64,000 bases of DNA, taken from Papilionanthe hookeriana x Papilionanthe teres (Eukaryota > Streptophyta > Magnoliopsida > Asparagales > Orchidaceae). Where the stretch lies: assembly GCA_022702705.1 (NCBI GenBank), contig CM040421.1, positions 61,854,621 through 61,918,620 of the forward strand, read 5' to 3'. The position numbers and the translations under genes are program-made. Positions 44,601-56,242 of this stretch are shown here, in pieces. Each line of letters opens with the position of its first letter. Within the stretch, counting starts at the first letter, position 1. The notes under the pieces were generated by a model, which made no database searches, was not told the DNA's origin, and saw only the letters and a program-made list of their open reading frames with translations.

Positions 44601-46125
44601 TGCAATTTCTTTAATCGCATCGCACTTACTTTTTCTTGCATGATAAACAACTGCATTGCATGAAAACCCACACCTTTAGGATAGTCCCTAAAACTGAAAC
44701 CAAAACTAAATTAAAAGTCATTACAAGATAAAATTCACCGCCACAACATTTCAAAATATAAAACAACTCAAAATTTAATCACAAACATAACACAAAACTA
44801 CAATTACAACTAAATTAAAACGTCTTGTTGGATGATCGGGAATACCTCGGATGATGTAACCTACGTGTTGCTAACGGGATTTCCCACGGTCTAAATGAAA
44901 GTGTGGAACTCATTCAGTTGAGTTTAGCAAATTCATCCGGACTAAGTGAATCCGATAAAAATAACGATGCGGAAGGATGGAGCCAGTGGGATCTTAACCG
45001 GTGTCGTTATAATCAACTTTAAGATTTGTTTTAAATAAAATATAAAAAAAGACACTTGGAAATTAAGATTTTCTCTAAAACAAAACACTTTTCTCATCTT
45101 CTGATTTATGACTTCTATAACTAAAACTCTGCAACAACAAGGAGCTCGGAGCATGGTGGGCAGCACGACCATCGTCATCAGCAAAACCTGAGCCTAATTC
45201 AGCAAAACTTTCTTAGAATTAAACAACCAAGCCATAGGATTTCGAGGTAGTTTGCCTAGTGCAACATAAATCCTCAACTCTTCGTTAGGCATTTGCATAG
45301 CAAATTAAGCCCTAATCGGTCTTAGGACTCCGAGGTAGTCGTCCGATACGATATAAACCCTCACATCTTTGAGGCTATTTGTGTGATTCTAACATACAAA
45401 TATAAGTCCTATTTAATTAAAATTGGCAAGATCAAAACATTAAATAAATATTAGGACTTTCCTAAATCCAAGCCAAACAATAGGATAGTCGGGGAATTAT
45501 CGAAGTTCGCTTCGAATCTGTGATTTCTCCTACCTTTCTTCCTTTGAATTCCCAAAACAAAATGCTCCAAATTTGATCCATTCCCTATTGAAATTCCAAA
45601 ATTCAATCCTTTGAAAACCTTAAACTTTGAAATTCTTGAGAGCGAATTATCGATTATTATCGAGAGTTTTCTTAGGTGATTCCCGTCACTTAAGATGTAA
45701 TTAACTATGGGGCTTGCCCTTATAGGGAATTTTAAAGAACCCAGGTAATATAAACCCTGCTTAATTCATTTATATTAAGCAGGGGAATTTGTCGGCTTAT
45801 AAAATTGGTTCGCAGACCAAACGGATGTCACAAAATCTTCTAGTTTATTTAATCGAGCCCCATCATCAAGTAGTGTGTCTATTCTTCGGGATATATACAT
45901 AACTTGTGATGTGGCGCTCATTTATATAAACTATTCGGGATGTGAGATCAGTTTGATTTCATATCTTAAAATTTTCAAATTTAAAATTATTTTCAAAATC
46001 AAATACTACTTTCTAAATTATATATATATTTAAACTAAATTTAAAATCTTAAAATTTGCCGCACAATCTCTGTAGGCGACCTCTTTTCAAAAATAGAAAA
46101 CACACAACCTAAAAATATGCCGACA
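38679..46125 (+). repeat. Right 7.4-kb LTR of the Tat element
   Basis: Nearly identical to 18353-25788 along its whole length, with the same ends (TGTTGACC, GCCGACA), terminal hairpin (38683-38703), GC-rich leader and AAATT tract (about 43600-44030). The differences from the left copy are concentrated at CAG/CTG trinucleotides. ACGCT follows directly. Confidence 0.93.
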
Positions 46126-46130
46126 ACGCT
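46126..46130. repeat. Right target-site duplication of the Tat element (ACGCT)
   Basis: Matches 18348-18352 and is followed by the resumed Athila-1 reading frame. Confidence 0.93.
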
Positions 46131-46253
46131 CAAGTAGAAATGTACGCGAAGAATAAGTGGATCGATGAAAAGACGGCTTTGGAATTTCCAAGGGTGTTAG
46201 TTTTCTATCCCTTCGGTCCTAGCGAACTTCATTACTATAGAAATGCTAATTGA
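46131..46253 (+). CDS. 3' part of the split Athila-1 post-integrase ORF
   Basis: 41 codons including the TGA at 46251, in frame with 18215-18352 when the Tat element and one target duplication are removed (86 codons plus stop in total, no internal stop). It starts QVEMYAKNKWIDEKTALEFP and ends HYYRNAN. No domain recognised. It is unusual for staying open in an element whose other genes are all broken. Confidence 0.5.
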   Translation, partial: QVEMYAKNKWIDEKTALEFPRVLVFYPFGPSELHYYRNAN

Positions 46254-46285
46254 AGATCAGTGTTAAATAGATCCTATGTGTGTTT

Positions 46286-46290
46286 TAGGT
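46286..46290. repeat. Left target-site duplication of the solo LTR (TAGGT)
   Basis: TAGGT directly before the TG of the LTR at 46291, repeated at 53692-53696 directly after its terminal CA. Confidence 0.93.
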
Positions 46291-49200
46291 TGTTGACCTC
46301 ATTTTTGATGAGGTCTTCTCTTCTTCTTTTTAGTACTTAGGATCTAGCCTTAAGCTTTTCCTTTGACTGTCTTAGAGGATTAGAATTGGGACCCACCACC
46401 TAGAAATTCAAACCACTTCTTAACTCCCTGCAAAATCCACAAACTTGACTGTAGACCCCTAATCACCTAGAGGGTTGAAATCAAATGTGGAAGTTTAAAG
46501 GATGAGTTCCTATAGGACTCTTTGCGCCTTAGGATCGCCACAGGTGGCACAGTGCGGTGAAGGGCTGACCTACACACACACTACACTTATACACTACACT
46601 TTCACACACCTCCTAAAATACACTCATACCTAACTTGACCTCCTGACTCATGAAGGTGATTCACTTGGATGGTCCTTAACCCCTAAGCCCTTGGCTAAGA
46701 GGGTTAGGAACAACATAGTGGATGCCTCAAATGAGTCCCTTCATGACTCATGTGGGCTTGATATGGCTTCATGGCTCAACCAAAATGATTTCATTCCACT
46801 TACAATTACTCAATCTTCAATTTTGCAAATTTTCAATTTTTGACCTCGGGACCCTACACCCGCCTAACTGCCTAAAGCCTCGAAATTACCCAAATTTTTC
46901 AAAATTTCCAAATCACCCAAAATTCCCCAAAATTAACCTTGAACATTTCCTCACCAATCAAGTTGATCATACATAGCCAAAAATACCAAAAATTCCAAAA
47001 ATACCTCCCAATACCCTCCAAATACCCAAAATACCCCTCTTGACCCAAAAATCCAAAAATTCAGAAAATTCCCAGAAAATTCCAAAAAATCCCAAATATT
47101 CCCAATTTCATTTTGTTCAACTACACTATGTGCCAAATTTGTCAATTTAACCCACTTTTGTCAAAACCCCCAATTTGACCCATTTTAACCCAAAGTGAAC
47201 CCAATGTCAAACCAAACCTACCCAATTGACACAAATTCTGGCCCAATTCAATTCTAAACTTCAATTTAACATTCCTAACACCAATCTAGACCAGATCCAA
47301 GTCCAATTTGATTGACATTTGAATCCAATTTCACTTTTGGCCTTAAAGCCCAATTTGGACCCAAGACTCAAACCTAACCCAAACTAACCCAATTCAACTC
47401 CAATTAACCCCAAACCTTTTCTAAACCTTCCTCAACATCCCCACAAACAAAACACTAACATGATTTACCCAAAATTTAGACCCAAACCCCACTCAAATTC
47501 AACCCAAAGCCAAAAAGCCCAATTTCGACCTAAACCCAAACCTAACCCAAATAAGCCCAAACCCCAAAATCAAAACCCAATCAAAGTCAAAACCTCTTTG
47601 AAACACTCCCATAAACATTTCCCAACATTAATTTTACATCAATTTGAACCCTAGCCCAACATCGGCCCAAGTTAGCCCAATTTGACCTACATTGGCCCAT
47701 TTACCAAAGAGGTCCAAATTCAACCCAATTCAAGCCCAAACCACTTCAAATTTATTCCAAATCATTCATGAAACCTTCCTAAATTAAATTCAACACTTAT
47801 TGGATCCAATACTTTACAAAATTATCAACCTAAAATTTGTTTTGAAATCCAAAAGCCCATTCCTAAAATAATTTCAAAAGTCCAAACCCATCCTAAGGCC
47901 CACATTACAATCTCATCTCATCCTCACTCAATTAAAATCATCCCTAAGTTCTAAATTAGCCATCAAATTTTTCTAAACTAAGCCATATGCCAAATCCTAT
48001 CAAATCAGCCCTAAATTACCAAAATTCCTAAAAAACTCTTTCATGAAAGTTGACTTAGCTTTTTCCAAGCCAAAGGTGAGCCATGAAGTCATGCATGAGC
48101 CACATGTGAGCCATGAAAGCCTTGGACACTTCACCATACCCAAAATGGTAAGAAGAGGGGACCCTTTAATGATTCTCTTAAGATTGATTAACCACTCCCA
48201 TGTCTCCCATAACTCTTGCTTAAGCTTAATTGTACTTGGATTGTGACTTGACCCCACTAATCAAGCTGATCCAAGTGACTTTCCCTTCGACCCAAATTGG
48301 CCTTGGATGGTGGACCTAACCCAAAACCAAGGGTTGACCCATTTAGACCCAAGACTAGCCCTTTCCCATTCCACTTTGATTCAAACCCTTTACACATGTC
48401 CATGGCCAATTGATCGCACAAACCTCCAGCCACGACCCACCGGACACGAGGGTGACCCATGCTGTGCGGCGCACGGTCGCCGGAAAACACCATGGCGAGA
48501 CCTTCGGAGGAGCCAAACTTTGGAATTCCCACCTGCTGAGCTGCCCCATCCCCGGTGGCCATTGCGGACTGTTCTTCTCTTGCCAAGAGCAAGTGATCCC
48601 GATCCCCTAACTCCCCCAGGACGCCCTCTCAGCCTCTCCTATTTAAACACCCCCTCTCTCGGCCATGGGAGAGGTGCTTGAACTAACCTTAAGGAAACTC
48701 TGCCAAAATCATTCCGGACCACTCTCTACACATAGAGCACTTGATTCCCACTGGATTCCGGCCCCAATTCCCTCTGGCGAGCTCGATTTTGAGTTCGAAC
48801 TTCGACGACAAAACTAGGACACTTCTTCGCGTTGGACCAATCCCCAAATTGATTGATCCTACACCTTCACCGGACCGAGGAAGAAGTCCACCGACAAAAG
48901 CCCCCTCTCTAGGCCACCCATCCGTTCCGGACTCCAAGCTTTATAATCGGTCGTGGTCGAAATCCTACCTGGACAATTCACTCGGACCGGGAGACTTCAT
49001 GCGGAGCTTCGCGGGACGCGATCGAAGGTGACACGACCCTCGGATCGAAGCCACACTTCTGCGAGCGAAAGGTATAGCCTCACTCTTCTTCCCGAGCTTC
49101 GAACATTCTCCATTTTTATTGAGTCGATTTCATGCCACATAAACCAGTATGGATGTATTCGTCTTCTCGAGACGAATCCATAGAGCATAAGAACGTTCGA

Positions 49201-52200
49201 TTTGGTCGAGTATCGAGTGAGATCTTGGGCTCAGAAGACGGACGGTTCTCGGGCTAGGAGGCTTGGGGACGATGAACGGATGCCGTTCATTCAAATCACG
49301 CGCGGACGGACGGCTCAGATGGCGTCGGACCAGGAGATGATACGTGAACCGCGGGCCGCGTGGCGCTGAGTTGGAAGGCGGCGTCGAATGAGAGCGCGTC
49401 GCGTGGCCGTTCGGAGATGCCGAGGATGACAGGGCGCCGCGTGGATAAGTAGGAAATTAGGTTATTTTCCTATTTATTTAATTACCAGAACTTGAAAAAT
49501 GCATAACTTTGTGTAGAAAAATCGTAAAAATAAAATAAAAATACCCTCTTGCTCAGTGAACAGAGGAGAATAATGTGAAAAAGAAATCATTTAATTTCAT
49601 TGAGTATTTGATTTTTAATAATTTATTTACTCTCTGCACATTTTCAATTCTCCATACATGTATACAATTCACCATGACATGAGACCATAGGGCTTTTGAA
49701 GCCTCTGAATTTGGGAACATTCCCTGAATTTTTAAAAGTCAGAGGTCATCCCTATGAAGAGTTATTGAATTTTCAACTCTAGGTTGCTAGTTTGAGTATT
49801 TTAATTCCAATAATTAGCATATTGTGAAATAAATTCTAGGAAAATTTGGTGATGTTTATTATGACCAGAGGAACCTAGGAAAAATAGGTTTTGAATTAAT
49901 CCACTTGGAATAACCCTAATTGGCTTAAACACCCAAAATAGGTCCTTAATTAATTAGAGCTAATCATACATCAAATTGACTTCAAATCAATTCTCCACTG
50001 ACCTTTAGGATCAGAGGAACCCACCATAAAAATTTGAAGTCAATTGGACTTGGTTAGCCCCACCAAATGGGTTGATTAAACCATTTAGCCAATTTAAACT
50101 TTAAAAATTCATAACTTTCAAAATACTTTTCAAAAATTCACCAAATTTGTTTTGGAGCCTCTCTGATATCAGGGGAATTTAAGAAAATTAAAATTGTAAT
50201 TTTCTAAAAAAGTTAATTTTTTGCATTATTTTAATATTTTAATAATTAAAAAATAATAAAAATCACAAAAATAATAAAATTCATCAAAATATCACATTTT
50301 GAAATTTAATCACTTAGAAACAAACCCCGTATTTTTCTTAAGTCTCTATAATGAGATATTAAATTTTAAAGCCCTAAGGTAATTTTAAAATTAAAAAAAT
50401 GTATATTTTTAGTATTTCCACTAAAATAATTCTAATAAATCAAAGAGAAATCAGAAAATTATAAAAATTGATTCTCTGATTTCCTTGATATCAGGGAGAT
50501 TTTTGAAAAATATAAAATTCATTTTTTTCAACCTTTATTTTATTTTTAAATTAATTAATACTCCAAAACTCAAAATAATTATAATAAAAAGAATATAATT
50601 CAAAAAATCACCAAAATTGGTCCAAGTGATCCTCTAGTCATTAGGAATGTCCCATAATATTCTTAAGGACAGAAACTTTCCCTTGGTCATATTATTAAAT
50701 TTTCCTTGGAAATCCCTATTTTCCACCAAAAATAATTACATAAATAAATTAAATACAAAAAAATCACATTTTCTCCTCTCATGCCTTCATTGACATATGA
50801 GTGAAGTCACATAAAAATTTCAAGTTTATTTAAGCTCAATTTAGTGAGTTATGAAATTATTAAGCTTGAAGGGCAAAATGGTAATTAAAATTTTAACCTT
50901 TAATTAAAACTTTAGGCTTAATAAAATTAAAGAGTAAAGTATTTGATCCTAATCTGATTTGGATGATTGAAATTTGAATAATAAGGTTGGAAACCTATTA
51001 AACAATTTAAAAATAATTGAAATAAACCTTAATTAAATAATTGATTAAATTTGGAAGAATAATAAAATTGGAATTATTAAAATAGGGATATTATTAGTGA
51101 AGAGATTTGTTCTTTAATTTAAGAATCCCTAAATTAATCATCTCAATAATATTTAATTCCTAATTAAAATGATAATCCAAATTTAAGATTTAAAATGCTT
51201 AAAAGACTTAATCATTAAATTAAATTTAAGTTAAATTATTTAAATTAAATCCTTTTAAAATTTCAATTAAATTAATACTTTAATAATTAAAATTAAATCA
51301 TCTTTAAAACATAAAAAAAATAATAAAATATTAAATTAAAATTAAAAATAAAATAAAATAAAATTAAATTAAATTAAATTAAATTAAATTAAATTAAATT
51401 AAATTAAATTAAATTAAATTAAATTAAATTAAATTAAATCATATCAAATCAAATTAAATTGAATTAAATTAAATTAAATAATAGAATCAAGTTAAAATTA
51501 AAATTAGATTAAATTAAATTAAAATTAAAACTAAACCAAATTAAATTAAATTAAAGTTAAATTAAATTGAATTAAAAATAACATCACCTAAGACATAAAG
51601 AAATTCAAAAATAAATATAAAGCAACTTGAACACTATTCCAAATTTAAACCCGTTAAGCGAAATTAAATTAAATCACAAACCATTTGAATATCAATTTGC
51701 CCTCAAAAGCTTTTGTTGTCATAACTCCTAAATAGAACGTTAAGTGAAATGTTATTTCCTCATAGGATATTCGAATGTCCTAGATTCATTGAGTAAGGTA
51801 ACAACAAAACTTGAATTCCCGAACGATTAATTCATTTGTATGATTAAATTCATTTGGACTTAAAACAATTCTAGCAATATTGAAAAGATGTTTAAGATTC
51901 TTCTTAAACACTTTCTCGATATGATAGGATGTTTATGAAAACAACTGAACTTAATTGTTCTTTGATGAAGAAAATCGTCCTTAAACCAAAACACAAGAAC
52001 ACAGACGTCATAGGAGATGACTAGCTGCAGGATTAAGAACTTGGTAGAAAACCATAACCCTTCCCTTAGTTTTACCTAGGAACTTGTTCTAAATGCTTAA
52101 ATATTCTAAATTGTGTTTGAGTGCGGCTTGGGATGACGGGAAGACCCTCCGAGTACGCTTTTATTTTGTTGCAATTTACTTTATTGCAATTTACTTAATC

Positions 52201-53691
52201 GCATCGCACTTACTTTTCTTGCATGATAAACAATTGTTGCATGAAAACCCACACTCTTAGGATAGTCCCTAAAGCTGAAATCAAAACTAAATTAAAAGTC
52301 ATTACAAGATAAAATTCACCGCCACGACGTTTCAAAATATAAAACAACTCAAAATTTAATCATAAACGAACACAAAACTACAATTACAACTAAATTAAAA
52401 TGTCTTGTTGGATGATCGGGAATACCTCGGGCGATGTAACCTACGTGTTGCTTAACGGGATTTCCACGGTCTAAATGAAAGTGTGGAACTCATTTAGTTG
52501 AGTTTAGCAAACTCATCCGGACTAAGTGAATCCGATAAAAATAACGATGCGGAAGGATGGAACCGTGGGATCTTAGCTAGGTGTTGTTATAATCAACTTT
52601 AAGATTTGTTGTAATTAAAACATGAAAAACACTTAGAAATTAAGAATTTCTCTAAACCAAAACACTTTTCTCATCTCCTGATTTATGACTTCTAAAACTA
52701 AACCTTTGGAACAACGAGGAGCTCGGAGCATGATGGGCGGCACGACCATCGTCATCGGCAAAACTCGAATCTACTTGACAAAACTTTCTTAAGAATTAAA
52801 TAACTAAGTCATAGGACTTCGAGGTAGTTTGTCTAGTGCGACATAAATCCTCGACCTTTTGTTAGGCATTTGCATTGCAAATTAAGCCCTAGCCTAGGTC
52901 TTAGGATTCAGAGGTAGTCGTTCGGTACGACATAAACCCTCACATCTTCCGAGGTTATTTGTATGATTTTATCATGCGAAATATAAGTCCAAATTAATCA
53001 AAATTGACAAGATTGAAATATCAGATAAACATTAGGACTTTCCTAAATCCAAGCCAAACAATAGGATAGTCGGGAAATTACCGAAGTTCGCTTCGAATCT
53101 GTAATTTCTCCTATTTTTCTTCCTTTGAATTCCCAAAACAAAATGTTCCAAATTAGATCTATTCCCTATTGAAATTCCAAAATTCAATCCCTTGAAAACT
53201 TAAACTTTGAGATTCTTGAGAGCAGAATTATTGATTATTATCGAGAGTTTTCTTAGGTGATTCCCGTCACTTAAGATGTAATTAACTATAGGGGCTTGCC
53301 CTTATAGGGAATTTTAAGAACCCGAGTAATATAAACCCCGTTTAATGCTTTCATATTAAGCAGGGGAATTTGTCGGCTTATAAAATTGGTTCGCAGACCA
53401 AACAGATGTCACAAATCTTCTAGTTTATTTAATCGAGCTCCATTACCAAACAGTATGTCTATTCTTCGAGATAAATACACAGTTTGTGATGCGGTGCTCG
53501 TTTATATAAACTATTCGGGATGTGAGATCGGTTTGATTTCATATCTTAAAATTTTTAAATTTAAAATTATTTTCAAAAATCAAATACAACTTTTCAAATT
53601 ATTTATTTAAATTAAATTAAAAATTTGCCGACAATTTCTGTAGGCGACCCCTTTTCAAAATAAAACACACAACCTAAAAATAAGCCGTACA
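46291..53691 (+). mobile_element. Solo LTR of the same Tat family
   Basis: One 7.4-kb LTR, with no internal region, flanked by TAGGT on both sides. It starts TGTTGACC and ends GCCGTACA. It aligns with the two LTRs of the full element but is visibly more diverged (extra indels, a longer AAATT array at 51361-51438, many point changes), so it is an older insertion that lost its internal part by recombination between its LTRs. TATA-like box at 48640-48647. Only 160 bp of Athila-1 separates it from the full element. Confidence 0.93.
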
Positions 53692-53696
53692 TAGGT
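53692..53696. repeat. Right target-site duplication of the solo LTR (TAGGT)
   Basis: Matches 46286-46290; Athila-1 sequence resumes directly after it. Confidence 0.93.
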
Positions 53697-54056
53697 GTGA
53701 TCGAGTCTTGTGTTAATATGTTGAATATAGAATTTGTGTGTTTGCTTAATTGTTCATTGTGTCTTGTTGGAATTGAATGTTTGTTTTGAATATGTTGTTG
53801 TTTATGTTATTTATAAAATGATGAACCATGATACAGTCTTGTACTGAAAGTTATTGAATTTGGAATGGATGTTAGGATTTGGAATTGAAGAATTTGGATA
53901 CATTTTTTGTGGATCTATACTATCATTTTAATTTGATTGTGAAAATATTTGGAGGATATAAAATGGATTAATAATCTCATAAGCTTAATTAGGAGTCAAA
54001 TTTGATAAGATTTGGTGGAAAATATTTAATTTAAATCAATTTTTGGAAAGGTGAGT
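53697..54056 (+). other. Athila-1 spacer between post-integrase ORFs
   Basis: AT-rich sequence with no coding recognised, leading into the palindrome pair. Confidence 0.5.
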
Positions 54057-54095
54057 CTGGCGCCTAGGCGCCAGAATTCGGCGCCTAGGCGCCAG
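54057..54095 (+). promoter_or_regulatory. Perfect palindrome pair ahead of the second post-integrase ORF (Athila-1)
   Basis: CTGGCGCCTAGGCGCCAG at 54057-54074 is a perfect 18-nt palindrome. TCGGCGCCTAGGCGCCAG at 54078-54095 is the second copy, offset 21 bp, with three bases between. This is the best preserved pair of the Athila-1 family and defines its consensus. It lies about 370 bp before the ATG at 54463; a weak CTTATAC follows at about 54123. Confidence 0.85.
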
Positions 54096-54462
54096 TTCGG
54101 CCTGAACCCGAAAACACATCTTCTTATACCCCCCACGCCATTTTTGAAGCCTAAGCTTCCTTCTCCACTGTTATTCATGAAAATACCACCTAAAGATCCC
54201 ATTTAAAGCAGGATTTTCAACTTTTTGAGATTGAAATCACCCGATTTCTTCATCTCGAGGTCAGATCTACATTCTAAACTCATTATTTTTTATTTTCACC
54301 ATGGATTTGCTCTCACTATGAAAAACTGAAATTTTGAGAAAAATTTTGATTTTTTATGGTTAAATCCATGAATATTTAAGCTTTTTCAAGTTTAAAAAGC
54401 TTAAATTAGTTTATTTTCCTAGATCCGTTGAATTTATTTTGCGTTTTTATTTTCACGTTTAG

Positions 54463-54909
54463 ATGACACCCAAATCTAAGCGAGGAAAGGAATGAGAAAT
54501 TTTTGATCGTAGCAAGTTTGTCACTGCTGCTGCACACCTCCGATACAATGATTTTTTTATGACTCAGAAATTTACCTCGGAGTAAAGTTTTTATAATCCT
54601 GGAGGAAGAATTGAGGAGACAATCATTGCACTCAACTGGCAATGATTCTGTTATTTCACTGCTATTACCGTTATCCCGGTTGTTAGAGAGTTTTATGTTA
54701 ATTTCGTGGATGCGGAAGAATACAAGATTTTTGTTCGAGGAGTTGGAGTAGGATTCACTCTTGGACGAATCAATATTTTCTATGGCCTGCCACCAAACAT
54801 AGAGTGTTATTACTCAGGATTATCTCTATCTGAGGGAGATTTGGATATGATCATTGCCTACCTAACTGATAGTACTGGAGCTGACCTCCGGCTGCAAATA
54901 ATAATTTAG
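54463..54909 (+). pseudogene. Athila-1 second post-integrase ORF (putative plant transposon protein), truncated
   Basis: One frame from ATG 54463 (MTPKSKRGKE) with three in-frame stops, then open 54706-54909. VREFYVNF, KIFVRGVGVGFTLGRINIFY and MIIAYLTDSTGAD match in order the post-integrase proteins of Athila-2 and -3. This family is annotated in databases as a putative plant transposon protein (Pfam Transposase_32, from memory); its role is unknown, though it sits where env-like genes occur in Athila. The second half present in the other copies is missing, and the polypurine tract follows at once. Confidence 0.65.
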
Positions 54910-54911
54910 CC

Positions 54912-54928
54912 TGGGGGGAGAGTAGGGT
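54912..54928 (+). other. Polypurine tract of Athila-1
   Basis: TGGGGGGAGAGTAGGGT, in the same place and style as the tract of Athila-2 (minus strand, 57311-57325). It primes plus-strand DNA synthesis; the 3' LTR begins after it and is cut by Athila-2 within about 70 bp. Confidence 0.65.
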
Positions 54929-56000
54929 AATAATTAGAAGGATGTATATAATTGTTAAGCTTAATAAAGTTGTAAATGTTTTTCAAAGTAAAATAGCAAT
55001 TGTACTCCCTCCCCTTTAATCAACGCAAGTATACGTATAGCTCAAGTAATAAACAGCTCTATTGGAGTCCTAGATATCGATCCCACAAGGAAGTTAGAGA
55101 TTTAAAAACTAATTTTTAGTAACAGCAGATTACTAATCTATTTTAGTATAATATACGAAAATTGAAGATTGCTTAAACTTAAAACTAATACTTAAAAGAC
55201 AGATTATATAAGTCAAATTTAGAAAAATATCTTTCTCTTTGTTAAGAGGATTAGGTGAATAAATAATTAAATGAGTTTAGAATTATATTGTGTCAAATAG
55301 GAGCATTCCTATTATTTACCCTTTGGTCCAGGTGCAAAGAACATTGACTAATCCTAAGTTTGGTTATTGAATCTGTGGCTAGGCTGGGAGGATACTGGCT
55401 GCCACTTCAGAGCTCCCACGTTCCCCTCGCCCGAGGGCTAACATCTACACTTCGAGCTCCCAAACAATAGATCGAATTGAAGATTTTAGTCTGTCACACT
55501 AAAATATTCAATTCTTCGCCCGATAATTAATATTTCCTTATTTATTTGCACCCTCCTTCCAAGGCTTTTGAATTCTTTGAATCTTGGATGTAATCTTTAC
55601 TATAGTTGATAATTCAACATATGTTAACAATTCAATTGGCCAAATTGAAAGTAAATTTAGATTTAAGTAAAAGATTATCACAATCTCTATTTAATATTAT
55701 TAGGCACAACTCATTTTAATTCTTCATTTCACAAAATTTCAACAACAAGGAGAAAGACAAAAAAAACTACTCAGAACACATGGGAATAATAACACAGATT
55801 TTGGATTTCATTTAAAGTTATAAAATAATAAACAAATATACTTATCTCAATTCTTCTCTGACTGCATTCCTCAAGTTTCTTTGACTCTTCCTTCTTGTAC
55901 AACACTCTTAGAACTCACCAAGACACTAAACATTAACTCTTACTACAAAAGGAAACACTAATTTGACACTAACTGACACACACTAGTACATAAAATCGTC

Positions 56001-56010
56001 TATATTTATA
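56001..56010 (-). promoter_or_regulatory. TATA box of the Athila-2 LTR
   Basis: TATAAATATA on the minus strand, preceded by GAAGAGGTGCTTAAGCAACC, the same block that precedes the Athila-1 TATA box. The palindrome pairs lie about 125-230 bp upstream. Confidence 0.6.
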
Positions 56011-56136
56011 GAAAGAGTCAAATTTTTAAAGGTTGCTTAAGCACCTCTTCAAAACGTGTCCAGATTCATCGTATTTGGCGTGAATCAACTGTCTCGTCGT
56101 CGAAGGGCTTCTAGAAACAAGGCTAACCGTTCAGGC

Positions 56137-56242
56137 TTGCTGTCGGCGGGCTCGATCTCGCCGTTGGCGGGCTCTATTATAATATATTAAAAATATTTGG
56201 GAAAATCTGATCGTCGGCGGCTTAAATCTCATCGTCGGTGGG
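56137..56242 (-). promoter_or_regulatory. Two palindrome pairs in the Athila-2 LTR, each with 21-bp offset
   Basis: On the plus strand the word is TCGCCGTCGGCGGG or close. Copies start at 56137 and 56158 (offset 21) and at 56208 and 56229 (offset 21); the pairs are 71 bp apart. Best copies form the stem CTCGCCG/CGGCGAG around one central base. Confidence 0.75.

Larger units (their letters stand above)
18353..46125 (+). mobile_element. Full-length 27.8-kb Tat/Ogre-type Ty3/gypsy element carrying an AlkB-like ORF
   Basis: LTR (18353-25788), primer-binding site, ORF1-like region, gag, protease, RT, two RNase H domains, integrase, extra ORF with AlkB domain, 82-bp tandem repeats, LTR (38679-46125). 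Ends are TGTTGACC and GCCGACA; the target duplication is ACGCT. The second archaeal-type RNase H, the very long LTRs, the PBS of the TGGCGACTC type and the 3' tandem repeats place it in the Tat lineage. The LTRs are nearly identical, suggesting a recent insertion, yet the ORFs are full of frameshifts and stops, so this copy as read is not autonomous. Some breaks may be sequencing errors. Confidence 0.92.
10370..54990 (+). mobile_element. Athila-1: Athila-lineage Ty3/gypsy element split by two nested insertions
   Basis: Order: 5' LTR, primer-binding site, gag, protease, RT, RNase H, integrase, conserved post-integrase stretch, two post-integrase ORF remnants, polypurine tract. Gag and protease sequences are clearly Athila lineage (YNGL...IDVATGG gag block, PFPQRL...MPSYAKFMK linker before protease). 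The element is interrupted by the Tat element at 18353-46125 and by the solo Tat LTR at 46291-53691, both with 5-bp target duplications, so the Athila segments rejoin exactly. Its 3' LTR starts after about 54928 and is cut within about 70 bp by Athila-2. All ORFs are decayed. The left boundary is approximate. Confidence 0.85.
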
